Of a DNA stretch of 64,000 bases, positions 18,467 through 28,535 are shown one piece after another. Source of the stretch: CAXXXW01 sp963665555 (GTDB taxonomy: Bacteria > Pseudomonadota > Alphaproteobacteria > Thalassobaculales > Thalassobaculaceae); the NCBI GenBank assembly GCA_963665555.2, contig OY762308.1, forward strand, positions 3,100,001 through 3,164,000, given 5' to 3'. The translations under genes were made by a program, and so were the position numbers. The stretch's first letter is position 1. Each line of letters begins with the position of its first letter. The notes under the pieces are model-generated. The model saw nothing but the letters and a program-made list of their open reading frames with translations. It did not search any database and was not told where the DNA came from.

Positions 18467-19006
18467 ATGGCGCGCGCGGCGCTGATTCTCGGCGGGGCGC
18501 GGTCCGGCAAGAGCCGGCGCGGGGAGGAGATGGCGCTGTCTTGCGGCCTCGCGCCGGTGCACATCGCCACCGCCGAGGCGCGCGACGACGAAATGCGCGA
18601 ACGCATCGCCCGCCACAAGGCGCGCCGCCGGGGCCGGGGCTGGCGCGAGGTCGAGGCCCCGCTCGACCTCGCCGGCGCGATCCGGGCCGAGGCGGCGGCG
18701 GACCGTATCCTGCTGGTCGACTGCCTGACGCTGTGGCTCGCCAACACGATGCTCGCGGGCCGCGACGCCGGGGCGGAAGCCGCCGCGCTGCGCCGCGCCA
18801 TCGGCGACGCGCCGGGGCGGATCGTGCTGGTGTCGAGCGAGGTCGGCCTCGGGATCGTGCCGGAGAACGCGCTCGCGCGCCGCTTCCGCGACCTCGCCGG
18901 CGAACTCCACCGCGACCTCGCGCGCGAGGCGGAGACGGTGCTGTTCATGGTCGCGGGGCTGCCCCTCGCGGTCAAGGCGCCGCCTCCGGCGCGGCCGCCG
19001 GACTGA
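18467..19006 (+). CDS. cobU: Adenosylcobinamide kinase / guanylyltransferase CobU (CobP)
   Basis: A 179-aa bifunctional enzyme that phosphorylates adenosylcobinamide and attaches GMP in the nucleotide-loop step of B12 synthesis. The P-loop is ILGGARSGKSRRGEE at residues 6-20. TAEARDDEMRERIARHK, ILLVDCLTLWLANTML and VSSEVGLGIVPENALAR are family hallmarks. A GGAGGG ribosome site precedes ATG 18467. It is followed 25 bp later by cobD. No cobalamin riboswitch was recognised in the 136-bp divergent gap upstream. Confidence 0.94.
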   Translation: MARAALILGGARSGKSRRGEEMALSCGLAPVHIATAEARDDEMRERIARHKARRRGRGWREVEAPLDLAGAIRAEAAADRILLVDCLTLWLANTMLAGRDAGAEAAALRRAIGDAPGRIVLVSSEVGLGIVPENALARRFRDLAGELHRDLAREAETVLFMVAGLPLAVKAPPPARPPD

Positions 19007-19031
19007 CGGCGGCGGGCCGGCGGAGGGACGC

Positions 19032-20006
19032 TTGCACGGGCCGCCCGACGCCGCGCCGGTGCTGGCGCTCGCGCTGGCGATCGACGCCGCGGTCGGCGAC
19101 CCGCCGGCGCTGTACCGCCGCGTCCCCCATCCCGTGGCGGCGATGGGCGCGCTCCTCGGCGCGCTGGAGCGGCGCTGGAACCGGCCGGAGGCCGGGGAGC
19201 GCCGCCGCCGCCGGCTGGGCGCGCTGGCCCTCGCGGCGGTCGTGGGCGCGGCGGCTCTCGGCGGCTGGCTGGTCCAGGAGGCGGCGCGCGCGGCGCCCTG
19301 GGGCCTCGGGTTCGCGCTGGAGGCGCTCGCCGCCTCGGTCCTGCTGGCGCAGAACGGGCTGCACCGGCACGTGGCGGCGGTCGCCGCCGCCTTCGAGACC
19401 GGCGGGATCGCGGCGGCGCGCGCGGCGGTCGCCCATATCGTCGGGCGCGACCCGGAGAGCCTGGACGAGGCGGGGACGAGCCGGGCCGCCATCGAATCGC
19501 TGGCCGAGAACTTCTCCGACGGCGTCGTCGCGCCGGCCTTCTGGTTCCTGCTGCTGGGGCTTCCGGGCCTCGCGGCCTACAAGGCCATCAACACCGCCGA
19601 CAGCATGGTCGGCCACCGCGACGAGCGCCATCGCGCCTTCGGCCGGGCGGCGGCGCGGCTGGACGACGCGGCGAACTGGGCGCCCGCCCGGCTCTCGGCG
19701 CTGGCGATCGCGGCCGCGGCGCTGGCGCTGCCCGGCGCGTCGGCCGGGGAGGCGTGGCGGGCCGCGCGCCGCGACGCCGGCCGGCACCGCTCGCCCAACG
19801 CCGGCTGGCCGGAGGCTGCGATGGCGGGCGCGCTCGGCCTCCGGCTGGCCGGGCCGCGCCGCTACGGCGGGCGGGCGGTGGCGGATTCCTGGATGGGCGA
19901 CGGGCGCGCGAACGCCGGGCCGGCCGACATCCGCCGCGCCCTCGCGCTGCACATCCGCGCCTGCGCCGCGCTGTGGCTGGCCGTGCTGGCGCTGTGGGCG
20001 CTGTAG
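19032..20006 (+). CDS. cobD: Adenosylcobinamide-phosphate synthase CobD (CbiB)
   Basis: A 324-aa inner-membrane enzyme that attaches the aminopropanol side chain to cobyric acid. Motifs are AIDAAVGDPPALYRRVPHPV near the N-terminus, IVGRDPESLDEAG, SLAENFSDGVVAPAFW, KAINTADSMVGHR and the C-terminal YGGRAVADSWMGDG. The start is TTG at 19032 behind GGAGGG. It pairs with cobU, the next-but-one step of the same branch. The other cobalamin genes are outside the window. Confidence 0.93.
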   Translation: MHGPPDAAPVLALALAIDAAVGDPPALYRRVPHPVAAMGALLGALERRWNRPEAGERRRRRLGALALAAVVGAAALGGWLVQEAARAAPWGLGFALEALAASVLLAQNGLHRHVAAVAAAFETGGIAAARAAVAHIVGRDPESLDEAGTSRAAIESLAENFSDGVVAPAFWFLLLGLPGLAAYKAINTADSMVGHRDERHRAFGRAAARLDDAANWAPARLSALAIAAAALALPGASAGEAWRAARRDAGRHRSPNAGWPEAAMAGALGLRLAGPRRYGGRAVADSWMGDGRANAGPADIRRALALHIRACAALWLAVLALWAL

Positions 20007-20019
20007 GGCGGACGCCTCG

Positions 20020-20108
20020 GAACTCGGCGGAACCGATCGCCATCGGTTCGGCGCGGGCCGCGCTCAGAACTCGGCGGAGTCGATCACCATCGGCTCGGCG
20101 CGAGCCGC
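20020..20108. repeat. Imperfect 42-bp direct duplication of the GST 3' end
   Basis: Positions 20020-20061 and 20067-20108 are 42-nt direct repeats with 5 mismatches, offset by 47 nt. The right copy encodes the last 13-14 residues of the GST gene (AARAEPMVIDSAEF); the left copy would encode AARAEPMAIGSAEF and lies just beyond the GST stop. It looks like a local duplication of a gene end, made out of frame by the 47-nt shift. Confidence 0.8.
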
Positions 20109-20723
20109 CTTCACCCACTCCTGCATGGCCGGAAAGGCCCACACCGCCGCCATGTACTCGGCCTCGACATCGCCGGCATCGACGGCGTAGGTGCGGAACC
20201 GGCTCACGATCGGCGCGAACATCGCGTCGAGATTGCCGAAGGGGCCGAACAGGAACGGCCCGCCGCCGCCCTCGCCATAGACCTCGCGGGCGCGCCGCCA
20301 GATCGCGGTGACGCGGTTGATGTCGTCCTGGACGCCGGGCTTGCGCCCCTCGTCGGGGAAGCGGCTGCGGATGTTCATCGGCATGTGGGCGCGCAGCGCG
20401 CCGAAGCCGGCGTGGATTTCCGAGCAGATCGACCGCGCGATCCCCCGCGCGCGCGCGTCCTCCGGCCACAGCCCGGCCTCCGGGAACAGTTCGGCGGCGT
20501 ATTCGCAGATCGACAGGCTTTCCCACACCCGCCGGTCGCCCTGTTTCAGGATCGGCACCCTGCCGTTGCGCCAGTGCTTGAGGATTTCCTGGCGCGTGTT
20601 GGGGCGGTCGAGCGGAATCAGCACCTCCTCGAACTCGGCGCCGGCCGCCTTCAGCGCGAGCCAGGCCCGGAGCGACCAGGACGAGTAGTTCTTGTTGCCG
20701 ATCACCAGGGTCAGGTCGTCCAC
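20064..20723 (-). CDS. Glutathione S-transferase family protein
   Basis: A 219-aa cytosolic GST. The N-terminal thioredoxin-like domain starts LTLVIGNKNYSSWSLRAWLA, where Ser residues sit at the usual glutathione-activating position. It continues with NGRVPILKQGDRRVWESLSI, the cis-Pro and ES glutathione-binding motif. The C-terminal helical domain contains FGALRAHMPMNIR. The start is GTG at 20723. The gene is divergent from the aminopeptidase and convergent with cobD. Its 3' end is duplicated just downstream. Confidence 0.88.
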   Translation of the reverse strand: MDDLTLVIGNKNYSSWSLRAWLALKAAGAEFEEVLIPLDRPNTRQEILKHWRNGRVPILKQGDRRVWESLSICEYAAELFPEAGLWPEDARARGIARSICSEIHAGFGALRAHMPMNIRSRFPDEGRKPGVQDDINRVTAIWRRAREVYGEGGGGPFLFGPFGNLDAMFAPIVSRFRTYAVDAGDVEAEYMAAVWAFPAMQEWVKAARAEPMVIDSAEF

Positions 20724-20889
20724 GGCGGCGCTCCCGGAAATGGCGGTCGGCGCGCATTTGAGCCGCCGGGAGGGGCGAGCGCAACCGTCTTCGCGCCGCC
20801 CGCCCCGGCCTTGCGGCGCCCCGCTCCGGCGCATAGAAGGAAGCCCGGCCGTTTCCGCCGCCGCCCCAACGACGCCGAGGGAAAGACCG

Positions 20890-22260
<1,371 letters not shown>

Positions 22261-22290
22261 AGGTCCCCGGGCGGCGCCCCGACGCCCCGC

Positions 22291-22905
22291 TCAGACGCCC
22301 TCGCCGCGCTCGACGGCGACGACATCGACCGCGTCCTCGCGGCGGCGCGCCAGCTGGTCGGCGATGCGCTGGCGCTTCACGCCCTCGCGCGCGCGCAGCG
22401 TGAGCACGATCGCCCCGATCATCGCGACCAGCAGGATCAGGCCCGCCGCCTGGAACAGGTAGACATAGCGCGTGTAGAGGATTTCGCCGAGCGCGTGCGT
22501 GTTCGGCGTCTCGGCCGGCGCCGGGGCGGGGGCGGCGGCCGCGCCCGCCGCCTCGCCCGAGATCGACCAGGCCGCCAGCACGAACAGCAACTCCGCCGCC
22601 AGCACCACGCCGATCAGCGCGCCCACCGGCAGGTAGCGCATGAAGCCCTGGCGCAACTCGACGAAATTGATGTCCAGCATCATCACGACGAACAGGAACA
22701 GCACCGCCACCGCGCCGACATAGACCACCACCAGGATCATGGCGATGAACTCCGCCCCCACCAGAACGAACAGCCCGGCGGCGTTGAAGAAGGCGAGGAT
22801 CAGGAACAGCACCGAATGCACCGGGTTGCGCGAGGCCACCACCATGACGCCGGCCGCGATGGCGACGAAGGCGAAGGCGTAGAAGGCGAGCGCCTGGACG
22901 ATCAT
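22291..22905 (-). CDS. nuoJ: Complex I subunit NuoJ
   Basis: A 204-aa membrane subunit of NADH:quinone oxidoreductase with five hydrophobic helices. Diagnostic stretches are SRNPVHSVLFLILAFFNAAG and LVGAEFIAMILVVVYVGAVA, followed by LDINFVELRQGFM. The protein has a charged C-terminal tail. It is the last nuo gene here: the convergent aminopeptidase ends 30 bp beyond, so nuoK, L, M and N do not follow as they do in most bacteria. Confidence 0.95.
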   Translation of the reverse strand: MIVQALAFYAFAFVAIAAGVMVVASRNPVHSVLFLILAFFNAAGLFVLVGAEFIAMILVVVYVGAVAVLFLFVVMMLDINFVELRQGFMRYLPVGALIGVVLAAELLFVLAAWSISGEAAGAAAAPAPAPAETPNTHALGEILYTRYVYLFQAAGLILLVAMIGAIVLTLRAREGVKRQRIADQLARRREDAVDVVAVERGEGV

Positions 22906-22932
22906 GGAGTTTCTCCCCCGGCGGTCCCGGCG

Positions 22933-23418
22933 TCAGCGGTACGGCGCGTCGGCCGCGAGGTTGCGCGCGATCTCGGCCTCCCAGCGGTCGCCGTTCGCGA
23001 GCAGTTTTTCCTTGTTGTAGAAGAGCTCCTCGCGCGTCTCGACGGCGAACTCGAAGTTCGGCCCCTCGACAATGGCGTCCACCGGGCAGGCCTCCTGGCA
23101 GAAGCCGCAATAGATGCATTTCGTCATGTCGATGTCGTAGCGCGTGGTGCGCCGGCTGCCGTCGTCGCGCGGCTCCGCCTCGATCGTGATCGCCTGGGCC
23201 GGGCAGATCGCCTCGCACAGCTTGCAGGCGATGCAGCGCTCCTCCCCGTTGGGGTAGCGGCGCAGCGCGTGCTCGCCCCGGAAGCGCGGGCCGAGCGGCC
23301 CCTTCTCGTAGGGGTAGTTGACGGTGACCTTCGGCTTGAAGAAGTACTTCAGCGTCAGGTACATGCCCGTCGCCAGTTCCGAAAGCAGCAGGGCCCTGCC
23401 GCCGCGCGCGATTCCCAT
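22933..23418 (-). CDS. nuoI: Complex I subunit NuoI (two 4Fe-4S clusters)
   Basis: A 161-aa ferredoxin-like subunit on the peripheral arm of complex I. It carries clusters N6a and N6b. The two CxxCxxCxxxC motifs are CIACKLCEAICPAQAI and CIYCGFCQEACPVDAI. The N-terminal FFKPKVTVNYPYEKGPLGPR is typical of alphaproteobacterial and mitochondrial homologues. It lies between nuoH (19 bp) and nuoJ (27 bp). Confidence 0.97.
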   Translation of the reverse strand: MGIARGGRALLLSELATGMYLTLKYFFKPKVTVNYPYEKGPLGPRFRGEHALRRYPNGEERCIACKLCEAICPAQAITIEAEPRDDGSRRTTRYDIDMTKCIYCGFCQEACPVDAIVEGPNFEFAVETREELFYNKEKLLANGDRWEAEIARNLAADAPYR

Positions 23419-23437
23419 GGCCGCCCCCCTTTCCCCG

Positions 23438-24460
23438 TCAGCCCGCGACCGGCGCGGGAACCCAGTCGAACGCCACCAGCACGCCCGCCGTCACCGCCAC
23501 CCACAGCAGCGAGAACGGCAGGAACACCTTCCACCCCAGGCGCATCAGCTGGTCGTAGCGATACCTCGGGAAGGTCGCCCGCACCCAGAGGAAGAAGAAC
23601 AGCACGAAGGCGATCTTGGCGGCGAACCAGATCGGCCCCGGAATCCAGTTGAACGGCGCGATGTCGAACGGCGGCAGCCAGCCGCCGAGGAACAGGATCG
23701 CGGTCATCGCGCTCATCAGGATCATGTTGGCGTATTCGCCGAGGAAGAACAGCGCGAAGGTCATCGAGGAGTACTCGACGAAATAGCCCGCCACCAGTTC
23801 CGACTCGCCCTCCGGCAGGTCGAACGGCGCCCGGTTGGTCTCGGCCAGCGCCGAGACGAAGAAGATCACGAACATCGGCAGCAACGGGATGGCGAACCAC
23901 ACCGTGCGCTGCGCCTCCACCACGTCCGTCAGGTTGAGCGAGCCGACGCAGAGCAGCACCGTGATGATGACGAAGCCGATCGACACCTCGTAGGACACCA
24001 TCTGCGCCGCCGAGCGCAGGGCGCCGAGGAAGGCGTATTTCGAGTTGGACGCCCAGCCGGCCATGATCACGCCGTACACGCCGAGCGAGGAGATCGCGAA
24101 GAGGTAGAGCACGCCCACGTTGATGTCGGCCAGCACCAGCCCGGCGTCGAACGGGATCACCGCCCAGGCGATGAGGCTCAGCACGAAGGTCAGCATCGGC
24201 GCGGCGGCGAAGATCAGCTTGTTGGCGCCGGCCGGCAGGATGGTCTCCTTGACCAGCAGCTTCACGCCGTCCGCCAGCGGCTGCAGCAGGCCGAACGGGC
24301 CGACGACGTTCGGCCCCTTGCGCAACTGGATCGCCGCGATGACCTTGCGCTCGAAATAGGTGAGATACGCCACCGACACCAGCAGCGGCACCACGATGGC
24401 CATGATCTGGGCGACGACGATCGCCGCCGGAAGCGCGTAGTCGTACAGGAAGGCGTCCAT
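23438..24460 (-). CDS. nuoH: Complex I subunit NuoH
   Basis: A 340-aa membrane subunit with about eight helices that forms the quinone pocket between the two arms. Hallmarks are AYLTYFERKVIAAIQLRKGP near residue 30, GWASNSKYAFLGALRSAAQM, and ALAETNRAPFDLPEGESELV, which contains the conserved acidic loop. It follows nuoG by 7 bp in the same operon. Confidence 0.97.
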   Translation of the reverse strand: MDAFLYDYALPAAIVVAQIMAIVVPLLVSVAYLTYFERKVIAAIQLRKGPNVVGPFGLLQPLADGVKLLVKETILPAGANKLIFAAAPMLTFVLSLIAWAVIPFDAGLVLADINVGVLYLFAISSLGVYGVIMAGWASNSKYAFLGALRSAAQMVSYEVSIGFVIITVLLCVGSLNLTDVVEAQRTVWFAIPLLPMFVIFFVSALAETNRAPFDLPEGESELVAGYFVEYSSMTFALFFLGEYANMILMSAMTAILFLGGWLPPFDIAPFNWIPGPIWFAAKIAFVLFFFLWVRATFPRYRYDQLMRLGWKVFLPFSLLWVAVTAGVLVAFDWVPAPVAG

Positions 24461-24467
24461 CGCCGGC

Positions 24468-26582
24468 CTACTCCGCCGCTTGCGCGCGGGCCGCCCGCGC
24501 GGCCCCGAACGCCGCCGAGCACTCGGCCATGGTCGCGGAATGGCGGCCGATCGGGTCCGTCATGTAGAAGTCCTCGATGGCGCGGCCGAAGGGGCGGTTG
24601 CCCTCGACGGCGGCGGCGATCGCCGCGTCCGCGTCTGCGCCGGCGGGGCCGAACGGCGCCCAGGCCGCCGGCTCCACCTCGTCGATCGCGCCGAAGGTCG
24701 GGTGCGCCGCGACCAGCGCCGCGCGAAGCGCGCCCGGCGTGTCGAAGGGCAGCGGCCGGCCCAGCGCGCCCGACAGCGCGCGCGGAATCTTCCAGTCCTC
24801 CCGCGCCTCGCCGGGCGGGAAGCAGGCGCGGAACGCCTCCTGCGCGCGGCCCTCGGTGTTGACGTAGAGGCCGTCCTTCTCGGTATAGGCCGCGCCGGGG
24901 AGGATGACGTCGGCCCGGTGCGCGCCCCGGTCGCCATGGTGGCCCTGGTAAACGACGAAGGCGTCGCCCAGCCTGTCCGTGTCGATCTCGTCGGCGCCGA
25001 GCAGCCAGACCAGGTCGATCTCGCCCTTGCCCGCGCCCTCCAGGATGCCGGCGACATCGCGGCCGCCCGGCCCCGGCGCGAAGCCGATGTCGAGGCCGGC
25101 GACGCGCGCGGCCGCCGTGTGCAGCACGTTGAAGCCGTTCCAGGCCGGCCGGTCGCCCTCGGCGGGCCGGACCATGCCCGTCGCCTCGGCGATCCGCCGC
25201 GCCAGCGCGAGCGCGCCCGCCCCGTCCGGCCGCGCCAGCGCCGCCATGCCGAGCACCAGCATCGGCCGCCCGGCCGCCTTCAGCGTGGCGGCGAAGGGGT
25301 GGCTCCCGTCGGCGATCGCGGCGAGCGTCTCCGGCCCGGCGCCGAGCCGTTCCGCCGGCCATGTCAGGTCCGTCGGCGCGCCCACCAGCCCCGCCTTCAG
25401 GCCGCCGGCGAGCCAGCGCTTGCGGAAGCGCGCGTTCAGCACCGGCGCCTCGCGCCTCGGATCGGTCCCGATCAGCAGGACCGCGTCCGAATCCTCGATC
25501 CCGGCGATGGTCGTGTTGAACAGGTAGCCGGCCCGGACCGAGGGGTCGAGCGCGGCCCCGTCCTGGCGGCAGTCGAGATGCGGCGAGCCGAGATCGGCCA
25601 TCAGCGCCTTCAGCGCGAACATCGATTCGGCGTCGCACAGGTCGCCGGCGATCGCCGCCATCCGCTCGCCGGGCAGGCCGCGCATCCGCTCCGCGACCGC
25701 CGCGAAGGCCTCCGTCCAGGTCGCCGGGACCAGCCGGCCGTCGCGCCGGATGTACGGCCGGTCGAGCCGCTGGCGGCGCAGCCCGTCGCAGGCGAAGCGC
25801 GTCTTGTCGGAAATCCACTCCTCGTTCACATCGTCGTGCGCGCGGGGGAGCACCCGCAGCACCTCGGAGCCGCGCGCGTCCACCCGGATGTTGCTGCCCA
25901 CCGCGTCCATCACATCGATGGTCTCGGTCTTGGTCAGCTCCCACGGCCGGGAGACGAAGGCGTAGGGGCGGGAGGTCAGCGCGCCGACCGGGCACAGGTC
26001 GATCACATTGCCGGAGAGTTCGGAGTCGAGCGCGCCTTCGAGGTAGGTCGTAATCTCCATCGTCTCGCCGCGGCCGAGCGCGCCGAGGTTCTCGACGCCG
26101 GCCACCTCGGTCGAGAAGCGCACGCAGCGCGTGCAGTGGATGCAGCGCGTCATCGTCGTCGCGATGAGCGGCCCCATGTGCTTGTCCTCGACCGCGCGCT
26201 TGTGCTCGGTGTAGCGGCTGGTGTGGTGGCCGTAGCCCATCGCCTGGTCCTGCAGGTCGCACTCGCCGCCCTGGTCGCAGATCGGGCAGTCCAGCGGGTG
26301 GTTGATCAGCAGGAACTCCATCACGCCGTGGCGCGCCTTGCGCACCATCTCGCTGTCGGTGGCGATCTCCTGGTTGTCCATGGCGGGGAGCGCGCAACTG
26401 GCCTGCGGCTTGGGCGGCCCCGGCTTCACCTCGACCAGGCACATGCGGCAGTTGCCGGCGATCGACAGCCGCTCGTGGTAGCAGAAACGGGGAATCTCCT
26501 TGCCGGCCGCCTCGCAGGCGTGAAGCACGGTCGATCCCGGCGGGACCTCGACCTCGATTCCATCGACCTTCAGCGTCGGCAT
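24468..26582 (-). CDS. nuoG: Complex I subunit NuoG
   Basis: A 704-aa peripheral-arm iron-sulfur subunit. The N-terminal 2Fe-2S ligands lie in CYHERLSIAGNCRMCLVEV. CPICDQGGECDLQDQAMGYG, the histidine-type motif and CIHCTRCVRF bind 4Fe-4S clusters, and IDLCPVGALTSRPYAF closes that domain. The C-terminal two thirds form the molybdopterin-oxidoreductase-like domain that is inactive in complex I. ATG 26582 (MPTLKVDGIEVEVPPG) is chosen; a longer in-frame extension is antisense to nothing but runs through nuoF. Confidence 0.96.
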   Translation of the reverse strand: MPTLKVDGIEVEVPPGSTVLHACEAAGKEIPRFCYHERLSIAGNCRMCLVEVKPGPPKPQASCALPAMDNQEIATDSEMVRKARHGVMEFLLINHPLDCPICDQGGECDLQDQAMGYGHHTSRYTEHKRAVEDKHMGPLIATTMTRCIHCTRCVRFSTEVAGVENLGALGRGETMEITTYLEGALDSELSGNVIDLCPVGALTSRPYAFVSRPWELTKTETIDVMDAVGSNIRVDARGSEVLRVLPRAHDDVNEEWISDKTRFACDGLRRQRLDRPYIRRDGRLVPATWTEAFAAVAERMRGLPGERMAAIAGDLCDAESMFALKALMADLGSPHLDCRQDGAALDPSVRAGYLFNTTIAGIEDSDAVLLIGTDPRREAPVLNARFRKRWLAGGLKAGLVGAPTDLTWPAERLGAGPETLAAIADGSHPFAATLKAAGRPMLVLGMAALARPDGAGALALARRIAEATGMVRPAEGDRPAWNGFNVLHTAAARVAGLDIGFAPGPGGRDVAGILEGAGKGEIDLVWLLGADEIDTDRLGDAFVVYQGHHGDRGAHRADVILPGAAYTEKDGLYVNTEGRAQEAFRACFPPGEAREDWKIPRALSGALGRPLPFDTPGALRAALVAAHPTFGAIDEVEPAAWAPFGPAGADADAAIAAAVEGNRPFGRAIEDFYMTDPIGRHSATMAECSAAFGAARAARAQAAE

Positions 26583-26620
26583 CGACTCCTCCCGGCCTTC
26601 CCCGCGCCGCGCCCCGGGGC

Positions 26621-27910
26621 CTATTCGGCGGCTCTGAGGGCGGCGGCCTTGCGCGCCGCGATCCGGCCCTCGACCTCGCCCCGGAAATGCGCCAGCAGGC
26701 CCTGGATCGGCCACGCCGCCGCGTCGCCCAGCGCGCAGATCGTATGGCCCTCGACCTGTTTCGTCACTTCCTCCAGCGCGTCGATCTCCTCGTACTCGGC
26801 GTCGCCCGTGACCAGCCGCTCCATCACGCGCCACATCCAGCCGCTGCCCTCGCGGCAGGGCGTGCACTGGCCGCAGCTTTCGTGCTTGTAGAAGTAGGAG
26901 AGCCGCGCGATCGCCTTCACGATGTCGGTCTGCCTGTTCATCACGATGACCGCCGCCGTGCCGAGGCCCGACCGCACCGCCATCAGCGAGTCGAAATCCA
27001 TCAGCACGTCGTCGCAGATCGATTTCGGGATCAGCCGCACCGAGGAGCCGCCGGGAATCACCGCCAGCAGGTTGTCCCAGCCGCCGGTCACCCCGCCCGC
27101 GTGCTTCTCGATCAGCTCGCGCAGCGGGATGCCCATCTCCTCCTCGACATTGCAGGGGTTCTCGACATGGCCGGAGATGCAGAACAGCTTGGTGCCGGTG
27201 TTGCGCTCGCGCCCCAGGGCGGCGAACCATTCCGGCCCCCGGCGCAGGATTTCCGGCGCCACCGCGATGCTCTCGACATTGTTGACGGTGGACGGGCAGC
27301 CGTAGAGGCCGACCGCCGCCGGGAAGGGCGGCTTGAGCCTGGGCTGGCCCTTCTTGCCCTCCAGGCTTTCGAGCAGCGCCGTCTCCTCGCCGCAGATATA
27401 GGCGCCGGCGCCCCGGTGCAGGACCACGTCGAAATCGTAGCCGCTGCCGCAGGCGTTCCGGCCGATCAGCCCGGCCTCGTAGGCCTGGTCGATCGCCGCC
27501 TGCAGGCGCAGCGACTCGGCGACGAACTCGCCCCGGATGTAGATGTAGGCGGCGCAGGCCCGCATCGCGTAGCCGGCGACCAGGCAGCCCTCGACCAGCT
27601 TGTGCGGGTCGTTGCGCATGATCTCCCGGTCCTTGCAGGTGCCGGGTTCGCTCTCGTCGGCGTTGACGACCAGGTAGTGCGGCCGGTCGCGGACCTCCTT
27701 CGGCATGAACGACCATTTCAGCCCGGTCGGGAAGCCGGCGCCGCCCCGGCCGCGCAGGCCCGACGCCTTGATCGCCTCCACGATGTCCTCGGGCGAGCGC
27801 GAGAGGATTTCCCGCGTGGTGCTCCAGTCGCCGCGCTTGCGCGCGCCCTCCAGGCCCCAGTCGAACCAGCCGTAGAGGTTGGTGAAGACGCGGTCCTCAT
27901 CGCGCAGCAT
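26621..27910 (-). CDS. nuoF: Complex I NADH-binding subunit NuoF
   Basis: A 429-aa flavoprotein that oxidises NADH. FMN and NADH motifs are GRGGAGFPTGLKWSFMPKE near residue 55 and GAGAYICGEETALLESLEG near 175. The 4Fe-4S cluster N3 ligands are in ESCGQCTPCREGSGW and the later CALGDAAAWP. The start overlaps the nuoE stop by 14 nt. A 38-bp gap precedes nuoG. Confidence 0.97.
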   Translation of the reverse strand: MLRDEDRVFTNLYGWFDWGLEGARKRGDWSTTREILSRSPEDIVEAIKASGLRGRGGAGFPTGLKWSFMPKEVRDRPHYLVVNADESEPGTCKDREIMRNDPHKLVEGCLVAGYAMRACAAYIYIRGEFVAESLRLQAAIDQAYEAGLIGRNACGSGYDFDVVLHRGAGAYICGEETALLESLEGKKGQPRLKPPFPAAVGLYGCPSTVNNVESIAVAPEILRRGPEWFAALGRERNTGTKLFCISGHVENPCNVEEEMGIPLRELIEKHAGGVTGGWDNLLAVIPGGSSVRLIPKSICDDVLMDFDSLMAVRSGLGTAAVIVMNRQTDIVKAIARLSYFYKHESCGQCTPCREGSGWMWRVMERLVTGDAEYEEIDALEEVTKQVEGHTICALGDAAAWPIQGLLAHFRGEVEGRIAARKAAALRAAE

Positions 27911-28535
27911 CGAGCGCCTCCCCTCCGCCGGCCGCCCGCAGGCTCGTCAGCGTCGTCGCCCCGGCGGCGCCTTCCGACATGTTGCGCCCGGACATCGAGC
28001 CGGGCGGCGGCGGCTCGCCGCGGGCGAGCGCGTCGAGCAGTTCGGCGGTGCGGTCGTAGTCCAGGTCCTCGTAGTAGTCGTCGTTCACCTGCACGATCGG
28101 CGCGTTGACGCAGGCGCCGAGGCACTCGACCGCCAGCAGGCTGAACATGCCGTCCGCGGTGGTCCCGTGGTTGCCGATGCCGAGCTTGTCGCGCACGCAG
28201 CGCATCACCTCGTCCGAGCCGCGCAGCCAGCACGGCGTGGTGGTGCAGGCCTGCAGGAACCAGCGGCCCACCGGCTTCAGGTTGAACATGGTGTAGAAGG
28301 TCGCGACCTCCAGCACCCGGATCGGCGCCATGTCGAGCCGCGCCGCCACCGCCTCGATCGCCTTCAGGGGCAGCCAGTTGCCGTGCTGGCGCTGCGCGAG
28401 GTCGAGCAGCGGGATCACGGCGCTCGCCTGCCGGCCCGGCGGGTACTTGGCGACGAGCGCGTCGGCGCGGGCCGCGTTCTCCGGCGTGAAGGCCCAGCTT
28501 TCCGGCTGGTTCTCGGCGAATTCGTGGCCGCTCAA
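27897..28535 (-). CDS. nuoE: Complex I subunit NuoE (2Fe-2S)
   Basis: A 212-aa thioredoxin-fold subunit that binds cluster N1a beside NuoF. The four cysteines are in CTTTPCWLRG and CLGACVNAP. The motif ATFYTMFNLKPVGRWFLQ precedes them. The start is TTG at 28535, overlapping the nuoD stop by 4 nt (TTGA); the alternative internal codons would remove conserved helices. A Gly/Ser/Ala-rich tail of about 40 residues extends beyond the core. Confidence 0.93.
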   Translation of the reverse strand: MSGHEFAENQPESWAFTPENAARADALVAKYPPGRQASAVIPLLDLAQRQHGNWLPLKAIEAVAARLDMAPIRVLEVATFYTMFNLKPVGRWFLQACTTTPCWLRGSDEVMRCVRDKLGIGNHGTTADGMFSLLAVECLGACVNAPIVQVNDDYYEDLDYDRTAELLDALARGEPPPPGSMSGRNMSEGAAGATTLTSLRAAGGGEALDAAR

